Part shown: piece after piece, positions 1 through 8,561 of the stretch
Layout: every line of letters starts with the position of its first letter
How positions within the stretch are numbered: position 1 is the stretch's first letter
DNA from: DATJZG01 sp035499295
Lineage (GTDB): Bacteria; Myxococcota; Myxococcia; Myxococcales; Anaeromyxobacteraceae
Length of the DNA: 64,000 bases
Direction: 5' to 3'
Assembly (NCBI GenBank): GCA_035499295.1
Contig: DATJZG010000016.1
Span: 62,001-126,000, forward strand
Translations under genes and position numbers: made by a program
Notes under the pieces: generated by a model
Seen by the model: only the letters and a program-made list of their open reading frames with translations
What the model was told of the DNA's origin: nothing
Databases searched by the model: none

Positions 1-965
1 TGGATGAGCTCGGGCGCCACCGCCACGAAGCGCGACTTCATCTCGTTCGCGTAGGCGACGATGCCGAGCTCGAAGACCGCGGACGATCCGGGGACGGAGG
101 TGAGCGTCTCGGCGAGAAGCCCGCCGGTGCAGCTCTCCGCCACCGCCACCCGCTCCCGGCGAGCGGCGAGGCGCTCCACCACCAGCCGGGGGAGCTCCTC
201 CTTCCCCTCGGCGAAGATGGCGTCCCCGAACAGCGCCCGCACGCTCGCCAGGACGGCGTCGGCCCGCTCCTCCGCGCCCGCTCCGGCGACGGCCCACTTC
301 ACGTGGATCTCGGGCCAGTGGGCTCGGTAGCCGAAGCGGACGCCCCGGTTGGCGGGATCGTCCATCACCGGCCGCATGCGCTCGTCGGCGTGCGATTCGG
401 GGACCGCGAAGAGCTTCACCAGCCGGAAGGCGGGGACCGAGCCGAGGCGCGACGCCACCCGCGGCAGCACGAACTCCTCGCACAGGCCGCGGTACTCCAC
501 CGGGACCCCGGGCAGGGCCACGAGCTCGGCGCGCCCGAGAGGTACCGAGAACCCCGGCGCCGTCCCGAAGCGGTTCGGGATCACGGTGGCCCCGCGAGGG
601 AAGCGCGCCTGCTTGGCGTTGTTGGGCGTCATCTCCCGGCCCAGGCGGGCGAAGCGGGCGCGGATGGCCTCGAGCGACGGCTCGTGCGTCTCGAGGGGCA
701 TTCCCGTGGCCGAGGACACCACCTCGGCGGTGAGGTCGTCCTCGGTGGGCCCGAGCCCCCCGCTCATCACCACCAGGTCCGCCCGGCTCGAGCTCTCGCG
801 GAGCGCGGCGAGGAGGTCCTCCCGGTCGTCGCCCACCAGTGTCTTCCGCCGCGCCATCACGCCCAGGTCCCAGAGCCGGTCCATGAGCCAGGCGGAGTTC
901 GTGTCCACCACCTGCCCGGTGAGGAGCTCGTCCCCGGTGGCGAGAAGCTCGACGGCGAGGGTCAT
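1..965 (-). CDS. cinA: CinA-family competence/damage-inducible protein (3' end cut by window edge)
   Basis: The N-terminal 321 codons are visible; the C-terminus lies outside the window. The protein opens with the molybdopterin-binding-like (MoCF) domain of CinA, with motif ATGDELLTGQVVDTNSAWL near residues 9-27 and later MSGGLGPTEDDLT. Family members are about 410-430 residues, with this domain followed by a nicotinamide-mononucleotide deamidase domain, so the second domain is only partly seen. They act in NMN recycling and are often linked to DNA uptake or damage responses. The ATG overlaps the pgpA stop by 4 bp (ATGA), so translation is probably coupled and the gene is the third of a pssA-pgpA-cinA unit. 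Identification is firm; the role in this organism is inferred. Confidence 0.92.
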   Translation of the reverse strand, partial: MTLAVELLATGDELLTGQVVDTNSAWLMDRLWDLGVMARRKTLVGDDREDLLAALRESSSRADLVVMSGGLGPTEDDLTAEVVSSATGMPLETHEPSLEAIRARFARLGREMTPNNAKQARFPRGATVIPNRFGTAPGFSVPLGRAELVALPGVPVEYRGLCEEFVLPRVASRLGSVPAFRLVKLFAVPESHADERMRPVMDDPANRGVRFGYRAHWPEIHVKWAVAGAGAEERADAVLASVRALFGDAIFAEGKEELPRLVVERLAARRERVAVAESCTGGLLAETLTSVPGSSAVFELGIVAYANEMKSRFVAVAPELI

Positions 966-1546
966 GGCGTGAGCTCCGCACACCACCAGTGGAGACCCCC
1001 CCCGCAGCCGAGCGCCAGGCGCAGCCCGAGGCGGAGCCCCTCGAGGGCCAACCAAGCGTAGACCCCCGCGACGACGTCGTCCATCACCACGCCGAAGCCG
1101 TTCTTGACGCGATCGAAGGCCGAGGCGGGCCAGGGCTTCGCGATGTCCATCAGCCGGAAGAGGAGGAAGGCGAAGAGGGCCGCGGGCCAGGACCAGGGGA
1201 CGAGCGCCACCGTGACGAGGTAGCCCACCACCTCGTCGATGACGATGGGGGATGCGTCCACCACCCGCCAGTAGGCGCCGGCCCGACTCGCCGCGTAGAC
1301 GGCGATGGCGAAGAGCCCGGCCAGGGTGACGAGGTAGAGCGGGAAGGTCAGGTCTCGCAGGAGCCACCACAGGGGGATGGCGCCGAGCGTCCCGACGGTG
1401 CCGGGGGCGAGGGGGGAGAAGCCGCAGGGACCCCAGGCGGCGACGATCACCCACGGGCCCGGCCGTCCCTCGGGCCGGCCCCTCTTCGATCGACCGAGCC
1501 GCTCCAGGATGGAGAGCGAGCCGGCGCTGGGGTCGGTCGCGGCCAC
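962..1546 (-). CDS. pgpA: Phosphatidylglycerophosphatase A
   Basis: This 194-residue membrane protein removes the phosphate from phosphatidylglycerophosphate to give phosphatidylglycerol. It shows the PgpA motifs SPIVIDEVVGY (about residue 98) and RLMDIAKPWPASAFD followed by GFGVVMDDVVAG, which carry the conserved acidic residues, plus hydrophobic segments. The start is GTG at 1546, three bases after the pssA stop; there is no clear Shine-Dalgarno sequence, so coupling to pssA is likely. The N-terminus carries about 25 extra hydrophilic residues. It overlaps cinA by 4 bp. Its position next to pssA fits a phospholipid head-group operon. Confidence 0.93.
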   Translation of the reverse strand: MAATDPSAGSLSILERLGRSKRGRPEGRPGPWVIVAAWGPCGFSPLAPGTVGTLGAIPLWWLLRDLTFPLYLVTLAGLFAIAVYAASRAGAYWRVVDASPIVIDEVVGYLVTVALVPWSWPAALFAFLLFRLMDIAKPWPASAFDRVKNGFGVVMDDVVAGVYAWLALEGLRLGLRLALGCGGGLHWWCAELTP

Positions 1547-1549
1547 GGG

Positions 1550-2398
1550 CTAGATGTAGTCGTCGGCCTCGGTCTCGTCCTCGACGTCCTCGTCGTCGGG
1601 CTCGAGCGCCTCGTCGGACTCGATCTCCTTGCGGATCGCGGCCGGCAGCGACTCCCGAGCGATGCGCTTGCGGAAGAAGACCGACTCGGTGAGCCCCATC
1701 GCGATGTAGGCCCCCATGTAGACGACGAGGACGAAGGAAGCGCGGGTGGCGATGCCCACCGCCAGGCCGGCCACGGTGGCGAAGGCGAAGATCGCCAGGC
1801 TGCGGGGGGAGAGGTGGACGTCCTTGAACGTCCGGTAGCGCACGGTCGAGACCATGAGGAAGGATAGGACCCCCACCACCACCGCGATGGGGACGCGGCT
1901 GGCCGCCTCGGTGTTCGAGCCGAACTGGCGGAAGTGGGCGATGACGAGCGAGACGATGCAGCCCGCCGCCAGCGGGATGGGGAGGCCGACGAAGAAGCGG
2001 TTCGAGGCCTTGTCGCCGCGAGCCGCCAGCACGTTGAAGCGCGCGAGCCGCAGCGCCCCGCAGGCCGCGAACGAGAAGGAGAGGAAGAACCCGAGGAAGC
2101 CGAGCGGCGCCAGGGCCCACTTGTAGACGAGGAGCCCGGGGGCGGCGCCGAAGGAGATCACGTCGGCCAGGCTGTCGAGCTGCATGCCGAAGTCGGACTG
2201 GGTCTTCGTCATCCGGGCGACGCGCCCGTCGAACATGTCGAAGAAGATGGCGAAGAAGATGGCGAGCGCGGAGCGGTACAGCTGCTCCGGGGTCGCCTCC
2301 CCCGCGGAAAGGGTCATGGAGTAGAAGCCGAGGAGGATCGAGCTGACCGTGAAGAGGTTCGGCAGCACGAACATGGCCTTGCGGAGATTGATCTGCAT
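1550..2398 (-). CDS. pssA: CDP-diacylglycerol--serine O-phosphatidyltransferase
   Basis: This integral membrane enzyme of 282 residues joins serine to CDP-diacylglycerol to make phosphatidylserine. The CDP-alcohol phosphotransferase signature is complete: DMFDGRVAR, then a Gly eight residues on (SDFG), then DSLAD. Several membrane segments follow, and the C-terminus is a very acidic tail (EPDDEDVEDE). The ATG at 2398 was chosen because it begins the conserved N-terminal block (MQINLRK) and sits behind a GGGGAGGAG ribosome-binding site. The open frame runs much further upstream but reads as low-complexity arginine-rich shadow there. It is first of pssA-pgpA-cinA. Confidence 0.95.
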   Translation of the reverse strand: MQINLRKAMFVLPNLFTVSSILLGFYSMTLSAGEATPEQLYRSALAIFFAIFFDMFDGRVARMTKTQSDFGMQLDSLADVISFGAAPGLLVYKWALAPLGFLGFFLSFSFAACGALRLARFNVLAARGDKASNRFFVGLPIPLAAGCIVSLVIAHFRQFGSNTEAASRVPIAVVVGVLSFLMVSTVRYRTFKDVHLSPRSLAIFAFATVAGLAVGIATRASFVLVVYMGAYIAMGLTESVFFRKRIARESLPAAIRKEIESDEALEPDDEDVEDETEADDYI

Positions 2399-2483
2399 CC
2401 GCCGCGCTCCTCCCCGTCGTCCCAGGGCTGAAACCGAAAGGCTGACACGCGTAGGCGCTCTTGTCGAGCATGCCTCGCCGTGT

Positions 2484-2515
2484 AGGGAAACATCCGATGG
2501 CGTCGCGGTTTCCCT
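2484..2515 (-). promoter_or_regulatory. Inverted repeat in the pssA leader
   Basis: Perfect 8-base arms AGGGAAAC (2484-2491) and GTTTCCCT (2508-2515) flank a 16-base loop, about 86 bases upstream of the pssA start codon. It lies between the M23 gene terminator and pssA, so in pssA mRNA it would form a leader hairpin, or in DNA an operator. No known riboswitch class could be matched by eye. The function is unknown. Confidence 0.35.
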
Positions 2516-2549
2516 CCGTCCGGAGCGGCCGCCGTACCCCGAAGGGGTG

Positions 2550-2568
2550 GGAGGCGGGAGCCGCCTCC
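2550..2568 (-). terminator. Hairpin terminator behind the M23 peptidase gene
   Basis: The arms GGAGGCGG (2550-2557) and CCGCCTCC (2561-2568) pair perfectly around a 3-base loop, beginning one base after the stop codon of the minus-strand M23 gene. A second small CCCC-GAA-GGGG hairpin follows at 2537-2547. There is no T-run, as is common in GC-rich genomes, so termination is inferred from structure and position. Confidence 0.5.
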
Positions 2569-3519
2569 TCAGGGCGCGCCGGCGCCGAGGGCGCCGCTCG
2601 TGAGCATGGCGAGCGGGTCGCGGGGTCTTCCCTCGCGCCACACCTCGAAGTGGAGGTGCGGCCCGGTGGCCTTGCCGCTCGCCCCCACCCGCCCGAGCGG
2701 CTGCCCGATCTCGACCGCGTCGCCCGGGGAGCAGGTGATGCGGGCGAGGTGGCTGTACCGGGTGGTGAGGCCGCCGCGGTGGCGAACCTCGACCATGAGG
2801 CCGTAGCCGTTGGACCAGCCGGCGTGGACCACCCAGCCGGCGGCCGCGGCCCCGACCAGCTCGCCCTTGGGTGCGGCGAGGTCGAGCCCCCAGTGCATCT
2901 TCCAGGCGTGGTCGATGGGGTGGAGGCGCAGCCCGAACAGGGAGGAGATCCCGGCCCGGTCGACCGGCCAGTGGAGCGCCGGGGCGGCCGGCGCCTCGCC
3001 CCCGGCGAGCGCCCGCACCGACCGCGCGGCCTGCAACCTGGCCCGGACCCGCCGGGAGAGGGGCTCGATGGAGCGCGACAGCGAGTCCGGCGGCTCGCCG
3101 TAGCGGCGCCGGTCCCACTCCATCTCGGTCTCGAGCGCCGCCAGCACGCGCGAGAGCTCCTCGAGCGGTGTCTGCGGCAGCGGGCGGGCGAGGTAGCCCT
3201 CGATGCCGGCCGCGAGGGCGTCCCAGGCGGCGAGCGCGTCGGGCGGGAACCCGCGGCGGTCGCCCGCCTCCATGCGGCGGACCCGCGCCTCGGCGGAGAA
3301 GCGGAAGATCTCGAGGTCGACGGATGGGCCGGCCGCCGGCTCGGCGGCCACCTTCTCCGGTGCCGCGTCGGCGACCGGGGGCGCCGGGGCCTCGGTCGGC
3401 TCCTCGTCCTCCATCCCCGCCTCGGCGAAGGTCATGGTCTCGCGCTCATGGGCGCAGCCGAAGAGCGCGCTCGCCGCGAGGCAGCACGCAGAGAGCGCGA
3501 GTGTGGAGGAGAGGCGCAT
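2569..3519 (-). CDS. M23-family peptidase (LytM/NlpD-like) lipoprotein
   Basis: This 316-residue lipoprotein has signal MRLSSTLALSACCLAASALFGC with lipobox LFGC (Cys22). An acidic, proline/alanine-rich linker comes next, then a helical region (about 60-180), and a C-terminal LytM domain. Zinc-ligand motifs are visible: RLHPIDHAWKMHWGLDLAAP (HxxxD type) and GPHLHFEV. The active-site set looks intact, so it may cut peptidoglycan cross-bridges or activate amidases. The ATG was chosen because it begins the signal peptide; the frame upstream is shadow of the neighbouring aldolase gene. It is a single gene followed by a hairpin. Confidence 0.88.
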   Translation of the reverse strand: MRLSSTLALSACCLAASALFGCAHERETMTFAEAGMEDEEPTEAPAPPVADAAPEKVAAEPAAGPSVDLEIFRFSAEARVRRMEAGDRRGFPPDALAAWDALAAGIEGYLARPLPQTPLEELSRVLAALETEMEWDRRRYGEPPDSLSRSIEPLSRRVRARLQAARSVRALAGGEAPAAPALHWPVDRAGISSLFGLRLHPIDHAWKMHWGLDLAAPKGELVGAAAAGWVVHAGWSNGYGLMVEVRHRGGLTTRYSHLARITCSPGDAVEIGQPLGRVGASGKATGPHLHFEVWREGRPRDPLAMLTSGALGAGAP

Positions 3520-3605
3520 CGGCGGGTCTCCACCGATGGTATCGACGCCCCTCGCTGCCCTCTGTCCCGGGATCCGGGTCGTGGGCGGCGGTGCTCCCGG
3601 CGCCC

Positions 3606-4637
3606 TCAGGCTGCGACGGTGTGGGCCATCCTGCGCGCGGCCTCGAGGACGGCGGCCCTGGAGACGTCGAGGTGGGTGACGAAGCGCAGCACGTCGGGCT
3701 TGGAGCCCTCCGGGTTGCAGAGGACGCCCGCCTCCCGGAAGCGGGCGGCGAGCTCGACCGCCGGCCGGCCGGCGAAGGCCGCGAAGACGATGTTGGTCTC
3801 GACCGGATGTGGGATGCGGACGCCCGGCAGCGCCTGGAGCGCACCGGCGAGCGCCCGGGCGCTCTCGTGGTCCTCGACGAGGCGGGCGACGTGGTGGTCG
3901 AGCGCGTAGACGCCTGCCGCCGCCAGCACGCCCGCCTGGCGCATGGCGCCACCGAGGCGCTTGCGGAGCCGCCGGGCCTCGCGGATGAGGTCGCGAGGCC
4001 CGGCGAGGAGCGACCCCGCCGGGGCGCCGAGCCCTGTGGAGAGGCAGAGGGAGGCGAGGGTGGCGCCGGCCGCGTACCGGCGCGCCGGGACCCCCGAGGC
4101 CGCGACCGCGTTCAGGAGGCGAGCCCCGTCGAGGTAGAGGGAGAGGCCGAGGCGGTGCGCCACATCGGCGAGGGCCTCCACCCGCTCGACGGGGTAGACC
4201 GTGCCGCCTCCGCGGTTGTGGGTGTTCTCGATCTCCAGGACCCGGCTGCGCGGAAAGTGCTCCGACAGGGGGCGCGCCGCCGCCTCGACCTCCTTCGGGT
4301 CGAGCATCCCGCGGTCGCCGCGAAGCGTCCGGGGCTGGATCCCCCACAGCGCCGGCATGGCCCCGCCCTCGAAGTTCACCGGGTGCGCGCCCTCGTCGCA
4401 GATCACCTCGTCGCCGGGGCGAGTGAGCACCCCGAGCGCCACCTGGTTCGCCATGGTGCCGCTCGCCACGAAGATCGCCGCCTCCTTCCCGAGGAGCTCC
4501 GCCACCCGCTCCTGGAGCAGGTTCACGGTGGGATCCTCGCCGTAGACGTCGTCTCCCACCTCCGCGCGCGCCATGGCCTCGCGCATGCCGGGGGTGGGCT
4601 TCGTGACGGTGTCGGAGCGGAGGTCGATGAGATCCAT
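3606..4637 (-). CDS. Threonine-aldolase-like PLP-fold protein lacking the catalytic lysine
   Basis: The 343-residue sequence matches low-specificity L-threonine aldolase (fold type I) throughout: LRSDTVTKPTPGM at the N-terminus, GDDVYGEDPTVN, ICDEGAHPVNFEGGA (the His that stacks on PLP), and YLDGARLLNA (the Asp to the pyridine nitrogen). However, the PLP-binding motif, normally SKGLGAP, reads LSTGLGAP, so Thr201 (codon ACA at 4035-4037) replaces the Schiff-base lysine. ACA differs from the usual high-GC Lys codon AAG at two bases, which argues against a single miscall. The ATG at 4637 was preferred over GTG at 4643. The protein may be inactive as an aldolase or have another role. It is divergent from nth. 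Confidence 0.85.
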   Translation of the reverse strand: MDLIDLRSDTVTKPTPGMREAMARAEVGDDVYGEDPTVNLLQERVAELLGKEAAIFVASGTMANQVALGVLTRPGDEVICDEGAHPVNFEGGAMPALWGIQPRTLRGDRGMLDPKEVEAAARPLSEHFPRSRVLEIENTHNRGGGTVYPVERVEALADVAHRLGLSLYLDGARLLNAVAASGVPARRYAAGATLASLCLSTGLGAPAGSLLAGPRDLIREARRLRKRLGGAMRQAGVLAAAGVYALDHHVARLVEDHESARALAGALQALPGVRIPHPVETNIVFAAFAGRPAVELAARFREAGVLCNPEGSKPDVLRFVTHLDVSRAAVLEAARRMAHTVAA

Positions 4638-4669
4638 GGCCACCTCGTCTCGGGGTGGCGGATGCTAGC

Positions 4670-5416
4670 ATGCGCTCCGTGGCGACGAGGGAGCGGAGAG
4701 GCGCGGGCGGCCCCGCGACCCGGGGGCGAGGCTCCCGCCCCGCGGCGGAGGCGCCGGAGGCGAGGCGGGAGAGGGCGCGCCGCGCCATCGACCGGCTGGA
4801 GCGGGCGATGCCCGACGTGCGCATCGCCCTCCACTTCGGCAGCGACATCGAGCTCCTCGTCTCGGTCATCCTCTCGGCGCAGTGCACCGACGCCAGGGTG
4901 AACGAGGCCACCCCGGCGCTCTTCGCGGCGTTCCCGAGCGCCGCCGCCTACGCCCGGTCGCGCCCCGAGGACCTGTGGCCGTACATCCGCCGCCTGGGTC
5001 TCTTCCGGAACAAGGCCCGGAGCATCGTGGCGGCCATGCAGGCGATCGAGCGCGAGCACCAGGGCCGCGTCCCGCGCACGCGAGAGGGACTGGAGGCGCT
5101 CCGGGGCGTGGGGCGGAAGACCGCGGGCGTGGTCCTCGTGCACCTGGGCGCGGGGCACGCCTTCCCGGTCGACACGCACGTGGGGCGGGTGGCGCGGCGC
5201 CTCGGCTTCACCCGGGCGACCGACCCCGACGAGGTGGAGGAGGACCTGAGGGCGCTCTTGCCCGAGGCGCGCTGGGCCATCGCGCACCAGCTCATGGTCT
5301 GGCACGGGAGGCGCGCCTGCCAGGCGAGGAAGCCTCGCTGCGAGACCTGCCCGATCGCCCACCTGTGCCCGCGCGTCGGCGTCACCGGGACGCCCTCGCC
5401 GCCGCGGAAGGCGTAG
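4670..5416 (+). CDS. nth: Endonuclease III (DNA glycosylase/AP lyase)
   Basis: This base-excision repair enzyme, about 248 residues, removes oxidised pyrimidines. It has the helix-hairpin-helix motif LRGVGRKTAGVVL with the catalytic Lys, the catalytic Asp in FPVDTHVGRVARRLG, and a C-terminal iron-sulfur loop CQARKPRCETCPIAHLC with C-x6-C-x2-C-x5-C spacing. An Arg/Ala-rich N-terminal extension of about 35 residues precedes the conserved core. The start is uncertain: ATG at 4670 is given, and GTG at 4655 is the other candidate. It is divergent from the aldolase-like gene and converges on def, leaving only 8 bp between their ends. Confidence 0.95.
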   Translation: MRSVATRERRGAGGPATRGRGSRPAAEAPEARRERARRAIDRLERAMPDVRIALHFGSDIELLVSVILSAQCTDARVNEATPALFAAFPSAAAYARSRPEDLWPYIRRLGLFRNKARSIVAAMQAIEREHQGRVPRTREGLEALRGVGRKTAGVVLVHLGAGHAFPVDTHVGRVARRLGFTRATDPDEVEEDLRALLPEARWAIAHQLMVWHGRRACQARKPRCETCPIAHLCPRVGVTGTPSPPRKA

Positions 5417-5424
5417 GCGCAGTC

Positions 5425-5988
5425 CTACAGGGCCGAGCGGTGGGCCGGCGCCCGGCGGATCTCCTCTGGCGACTCGGTCTGCGACTGGCGCTCCGCCTTT
5501 AGCTTCTTCATGCGGCGCCGGATGAGCTCGCGCTTGAGGCTCGAGATGTGGTCGACGAAGAGGGTGCCCTGCAGGTGATCGAACTCGTGCTGGAGCGCGA
5601 TGGCGAGCAGGCCGTCGCCCTCCAGCTCGAAGGGGTTGCCGTGGTAGTCGAGAGCCCGCACCCAGACCTTCTCGGCCCGCTCCACGTCCTCGGCCTCGCC
5701 GGGAACGGAGAGGCAACCCTCGGTGTAGGTGGTGACGCCCTCGGTGCGCACGATCTCCGGGTTCACGAGGTGGATGAGCTTCTGCCCCTCCTGGCGGGGG
5801 GAGGTGTCGATGACGATGCAGCGGCGGAGCTCGCCGATCTGGGGGGCGGCGAGTCCCACCCCGTCCGCGGCGTACATGGTCTCGGACATCTCGTCGAGCA
5901 GGCGGCGGATCGAGTCGTCCACCCGGTCGACCGCGTGGGAGACCTTCTTCAGGATCGGGTCGGGCCAGATGAGGATGTCGCGAATCAT
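5425..5988 (-). CDS. def: Peptide deformylase
   Basis: This 187-residue metalloenzyme removes the formyl group from nascent proteins. All three family motifs are present: GVGLAAPQIG, EGCLSVPG (metal Cys) and QHEFDHLQG (HExxH-type metal site). The C-terminal tail of about 30 residues is basic and then polar. The ATG at 5988 begins the typical MIRDILIWPDPILKK start. In most bacteria def neighbours fmt; here it stands alone between nth and a pseudo-receiver protein. Confidence 0.96.
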   Translation of the reverse strand: MIRDILIWPDPILKKVSHAVDRVDDSIRRLLDEMSETMYAADGVGLAAPQIGELRRCIVIDTSPRQEGQKLIHLVNPEIVRTEGVTTYTEGCLSVPGEAEDVERAEKVWVRALDYHGNPFELEGDGLLAIALQHEFDHLQGTLFVDHISSLKRELIRRRMKKLKAERQSQTESPEEIRRAPAHRSAL

Positions 5989-6060
5989 GGGCGAGGCTCC
6001 AGGCCCCCGAAAGATAACCTGGAGGCGGTTCCGCCGCACCTTCGGCGATCGATCCCCGGG

Positions 6061-8475
6061 TCAGCCCGTCCCCAGGGCCTCCACGTACTCCTCGCGCAGG
6101 CCGTCGTCGGCGAGGACGTCGCGGGCCTCGGCGAGGACGCGCCGGACCTCCTCGAGCCTCTCCTCGAGCCCGGGCTCCCGCTGGCCGTGGAAGCGCGCCG
6201 GGTCGAACTCGGCGAGCAGGCGCGCGGCCGCCTCCCTGACCTCGAAGGGCGTGGCGTGGCGGGAGAGGCCGAGGATGGTGAAGTAGTCGGCGCGGCGCAC
6301 CTGGTCGAGCTTGTCGCGCAGCCGCGCCAGGTCGATGGCCCTGCCGCCGGTCTGTCGCGAGTCGCCGCCCCGGAAGCGCGAGGCGAGCGAGCCCACCATC
6401 AGCAGTCCGGCGAGGAGCTGCCGGGTGGGAAGGGGGCCGAGAGGGCTGCCGGCCTGGACCTCGTCGAGCGTGCGCAGGCCGTCCGCCAGCGAGGCGACCT
6501 GCACCTCCTCTGGCGACAGGCCGAGCTCGAGGAGGGAGGGGGCGCGAGGGGCGGGGGCGAGCAGGGTGGCCGGGCCGCCGAGGAAAGGCGCGAGTCGCGG
6601 CTCGAGCCACTTGCGCCGCACGCCGTCGAGGGCGAGCTCGAGCGGTCCGCGCCCGAGCGCGATGCGGTCCTCGGGGGGCACCCGGGCGGCGGCGTAGCGG
6701 AAGGGCGCGGCCACCTCGCCGAAGAGGGCGAAGACCACCTCCTCGGTGCGGCGCCTCACGAGCGGGGTCAGCTCCTCCGGCTTCAGGAAGCCGCGCTCGA
6801 GGAGGAGGAGCGCCCCGCGCCTGGGCGAGAGCCCCGCCAGGGCGGAGGAGACCTGCCGGTGCTGCTCCCGGGTGAGGAGGCCCAGCCGGAGCGCCACCTC
6901 CTCGACGCGCTCCTGCGGCGACCCGCTCGAGGCGCCCACCACCCGCCCCTCCTCGAAGTAGATCGAGCGGGGCGCCGCGCTCCCGAAGTCGAGGCGACCG
7001 GTGAGGCTCTCGCGCGCGGAGAGGGCGAGGAGGCGCGGCATGGGCGCCTCCGCGAGCGTGCCGGCGACGAGCTCGGCGGGGGGCGGGGGAAGCTCCGGGG
7101 CGGCGCGGGCGGGCTCCGGGGAAGCGACCGCCGCGGGCTCCGCCGCCGCGAACTGGCGCGGCGGCGGAAGCGGCTCCGGCTCCTCGGGGAGCGGCTGCGC
7201 GCGCGCCTCCGCGAGCTCGTGGGCGCGGCGCCGGGCGTCCACCTCCGGCGCCGGTCGCCCGGGGGCGGCTCCCTCCTCGGCCTCCGCGGCCAGGGGCGCC
7301 TCCGGAGCGGGGAGCGTTTCCCCCTGGCGGGCCGCGTCCGCCTCGGCGAGCAGGCGCTCCTCCTCGGCCTGGAGGCGCGATGGCTCGGCGAGCGCTGGCT
7401 CCTCGGGGTCGATCGGAAGCGCCGCGGCGCCTTCGGGCTCGGCCGCGGGCTCGGCGTCGGGAGCCGCCTCGAGGGCGGGGGGGGAAGGTTCCGCGAGGGG
7501 CTCCGCCGCGGGGGCGAGCTCCGGCCGTGCGGCCGCCGGCGGCGGCTCGGGGGCGGCCGGAGCTGCCGCGGCGACCTCGGCGGGCTCGGCCGGGGGCGCC
7601 GGGACGGCGAGCCTGCGCCGCTCCGCGTCCCGGGCCCGGGCGGTCGCCTCGAACTCGGCGCGGCGACGGGCCTCCCCCTCGGCGCGCCGGCTCTCCTCCG
7701 CGCGGCGTCCGGCCTGCGCCTCGGTCTCGGCCCGGCGCCGGTCCGCCTCCTCCTCGGCGCGGCGGGCGATCTCGTCCGCCAGCTCCTCGGCGCTCAGGGG
7801 TCCGCCCCGGCCCTCCCCGGGATCACCGCGGGTGAGCCGGTCGAGCTCGGCATCGATCTCGGCGACCAGGGCGTCGTCGGAGGCGCGGCGCGCCACCTCC
7901 GGGACTTGCGAGGGCGGGTCCGCGGGTGCGGTAGCCGGCGCGGCGGTCGCGGCAGGCGGGGGGGCCTCGAGCCACTCGGCCGGCGCAGATCGCTCGCGCC
8001 GGAGCTCGGCGGCGCGCTCCTTGAGCGCGTCGGCGGCGGCGCGCCGGCCGGTCGGGGAGCGGGCGCCCGCGGCCGGGGCGCGGGCGAGCCTGCCGTCCTT
8101 CGGGACCGTGGCGAGCGGGATGCGCGCGACGGGCTGCGGCGCGGCCTTGAGCGCCGCCTGGAGCTCCTCGGCGAGCTGCGAGGGGTCGAGCGGGCGCGGA
8201 ATGCAGACGGCGCCGGCCGGGACCTCGCCCTCCTCGCCGAGCACCAGGACCGGCAGGCGGCCCTGGTCCTCGGCGAGCCGGCGCGCCAGCCCCGCCCCGC
8301 CGCCGTTCTCGCAGGAGGCGGAGATCACGGCCGCCGCGGGCCGCTCCTGCTCGGCGAGCGTGAGGGCGTCGGCGATGCTCGTCGCCAGGACGGCCTGGTG
8401 GCCGCCGCGCGAGAGCACCCGCTTCACCGCGGAGATCTCGGCGATGTCGTCGTCGATCAGTAAGACGCGCGCCAC
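6061..8475 (-). CDS. Pseudo-receiver / DUF4388 (PatA-type) / J-like domain protein
   Basis: The protein is 804 residues, starting at GTG 8475. Residues 1-115 form a CheY-like receiver with acidic DDD (8-10), but the phosphoacceptor position is Ser52 (AAVISAS) and the conserved Lys is Arg94 (IPRPLD), so it probably cannot be phosphorylated normally. A long Ala/Glu/Arg/Pro-rich region, partly coiled-coil, follows. Around residue 480 a DUF4388 (PatA N-terminal) domain begins, with GRLDFGSAAPRSIYFEEGRVVGAS cut here as GRLDFGS...YFEEGRVVG. The C-terminus (about 725-804) resembles a DnaJ-type J domain (DYFTILGL..., LADDGLREEY). Such proteins are common in myxobacteria and linked to signalling or motility; the role here is unknown. 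Confidence 0.75.
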   Translation of the reverse strand: MARVLLIDDDIAEISAVKRVLSRGGHQAVLATSIADALTLAEQERPAAAVISASCENGGGAGLARRLAEDQGRLPVLVLGEEGEVPAGAVCIPRPLDPSQLAEELQAALKAAPQPVARIPLATVPKDGRLARAPAAGARSPTGRRAAADALKERAAELRRERSAPAEWLEAPPPAATAAPATAPADPPSQVPEVARRASDDALVAEIDAELDRLTRGDPGEGRGGPLSAEELADEIARRAEEEADRRRAETEAQAGRRAEESRRAEGEARRRAEFEATARARDAERRRLAVPAPPAEPAEVAAAAPAAPEPPPAAARPELAPAAEPLAEPSPPALEAAPDAEPAAEPEGAAALPIDPEEPALAEPSRLQAEEERLLAEADAARQGETLPAPEAPLAAEAEEGAAPGRPAPEVDARRRAHELAEARAQPLPEEPEPLPPPRQFAAAEPAAVASPEPARAAPELPPPPAELVAGTLAEAPMPRLLALSARESLTGRLDFGSAAPRSIYFEEGRVVGASSGSPQERVEEVALRLGLLTREQHRQVSSALAGLSPRRGALLLLERGFLKPEELTPLVRRRTEEVVFALFGEVAAPFRYAAARVPPEDRIALGRGPLELALDGVRRKWLEPRLAPFLGGPATLLAPAPRAPSLLELGLSPEEVQVASLADGLRTLDEVQAGSPLGPLPTRQLLAGLLMVGSLASRFRGGDSRQTGGRAIDLARLRDKLDQVRRADYFTILGLSRHATPFEVREAAARLLAEFDPARFHGQREPGLEERLEEVRRVLAEARDVLADDGLREEYVEALGTG

Positions 8476-8561
8476 CTTGGGCCGATATTGCCATGCCGGG
8501 GCGGGGCCACCAAAAGGACGGCCCTGCTCCGCCGAGGAGGGACCCGGACGGAGGGGGCCAC

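Noticed and set aside
2399..2483. A c-di-GMP (GEMM) or other riboswitch upstream of pssA
   Set aside because: Conserved aptamer blocks were not found on either strand; only an inverted repeat can be supported.
1550..3118. Long N-terminal extension of pssA
   Set aside because: The extra 240 residues are low-complexity and overlap the M23 gene; the conserved part and ribosome-binding site are at 2398.
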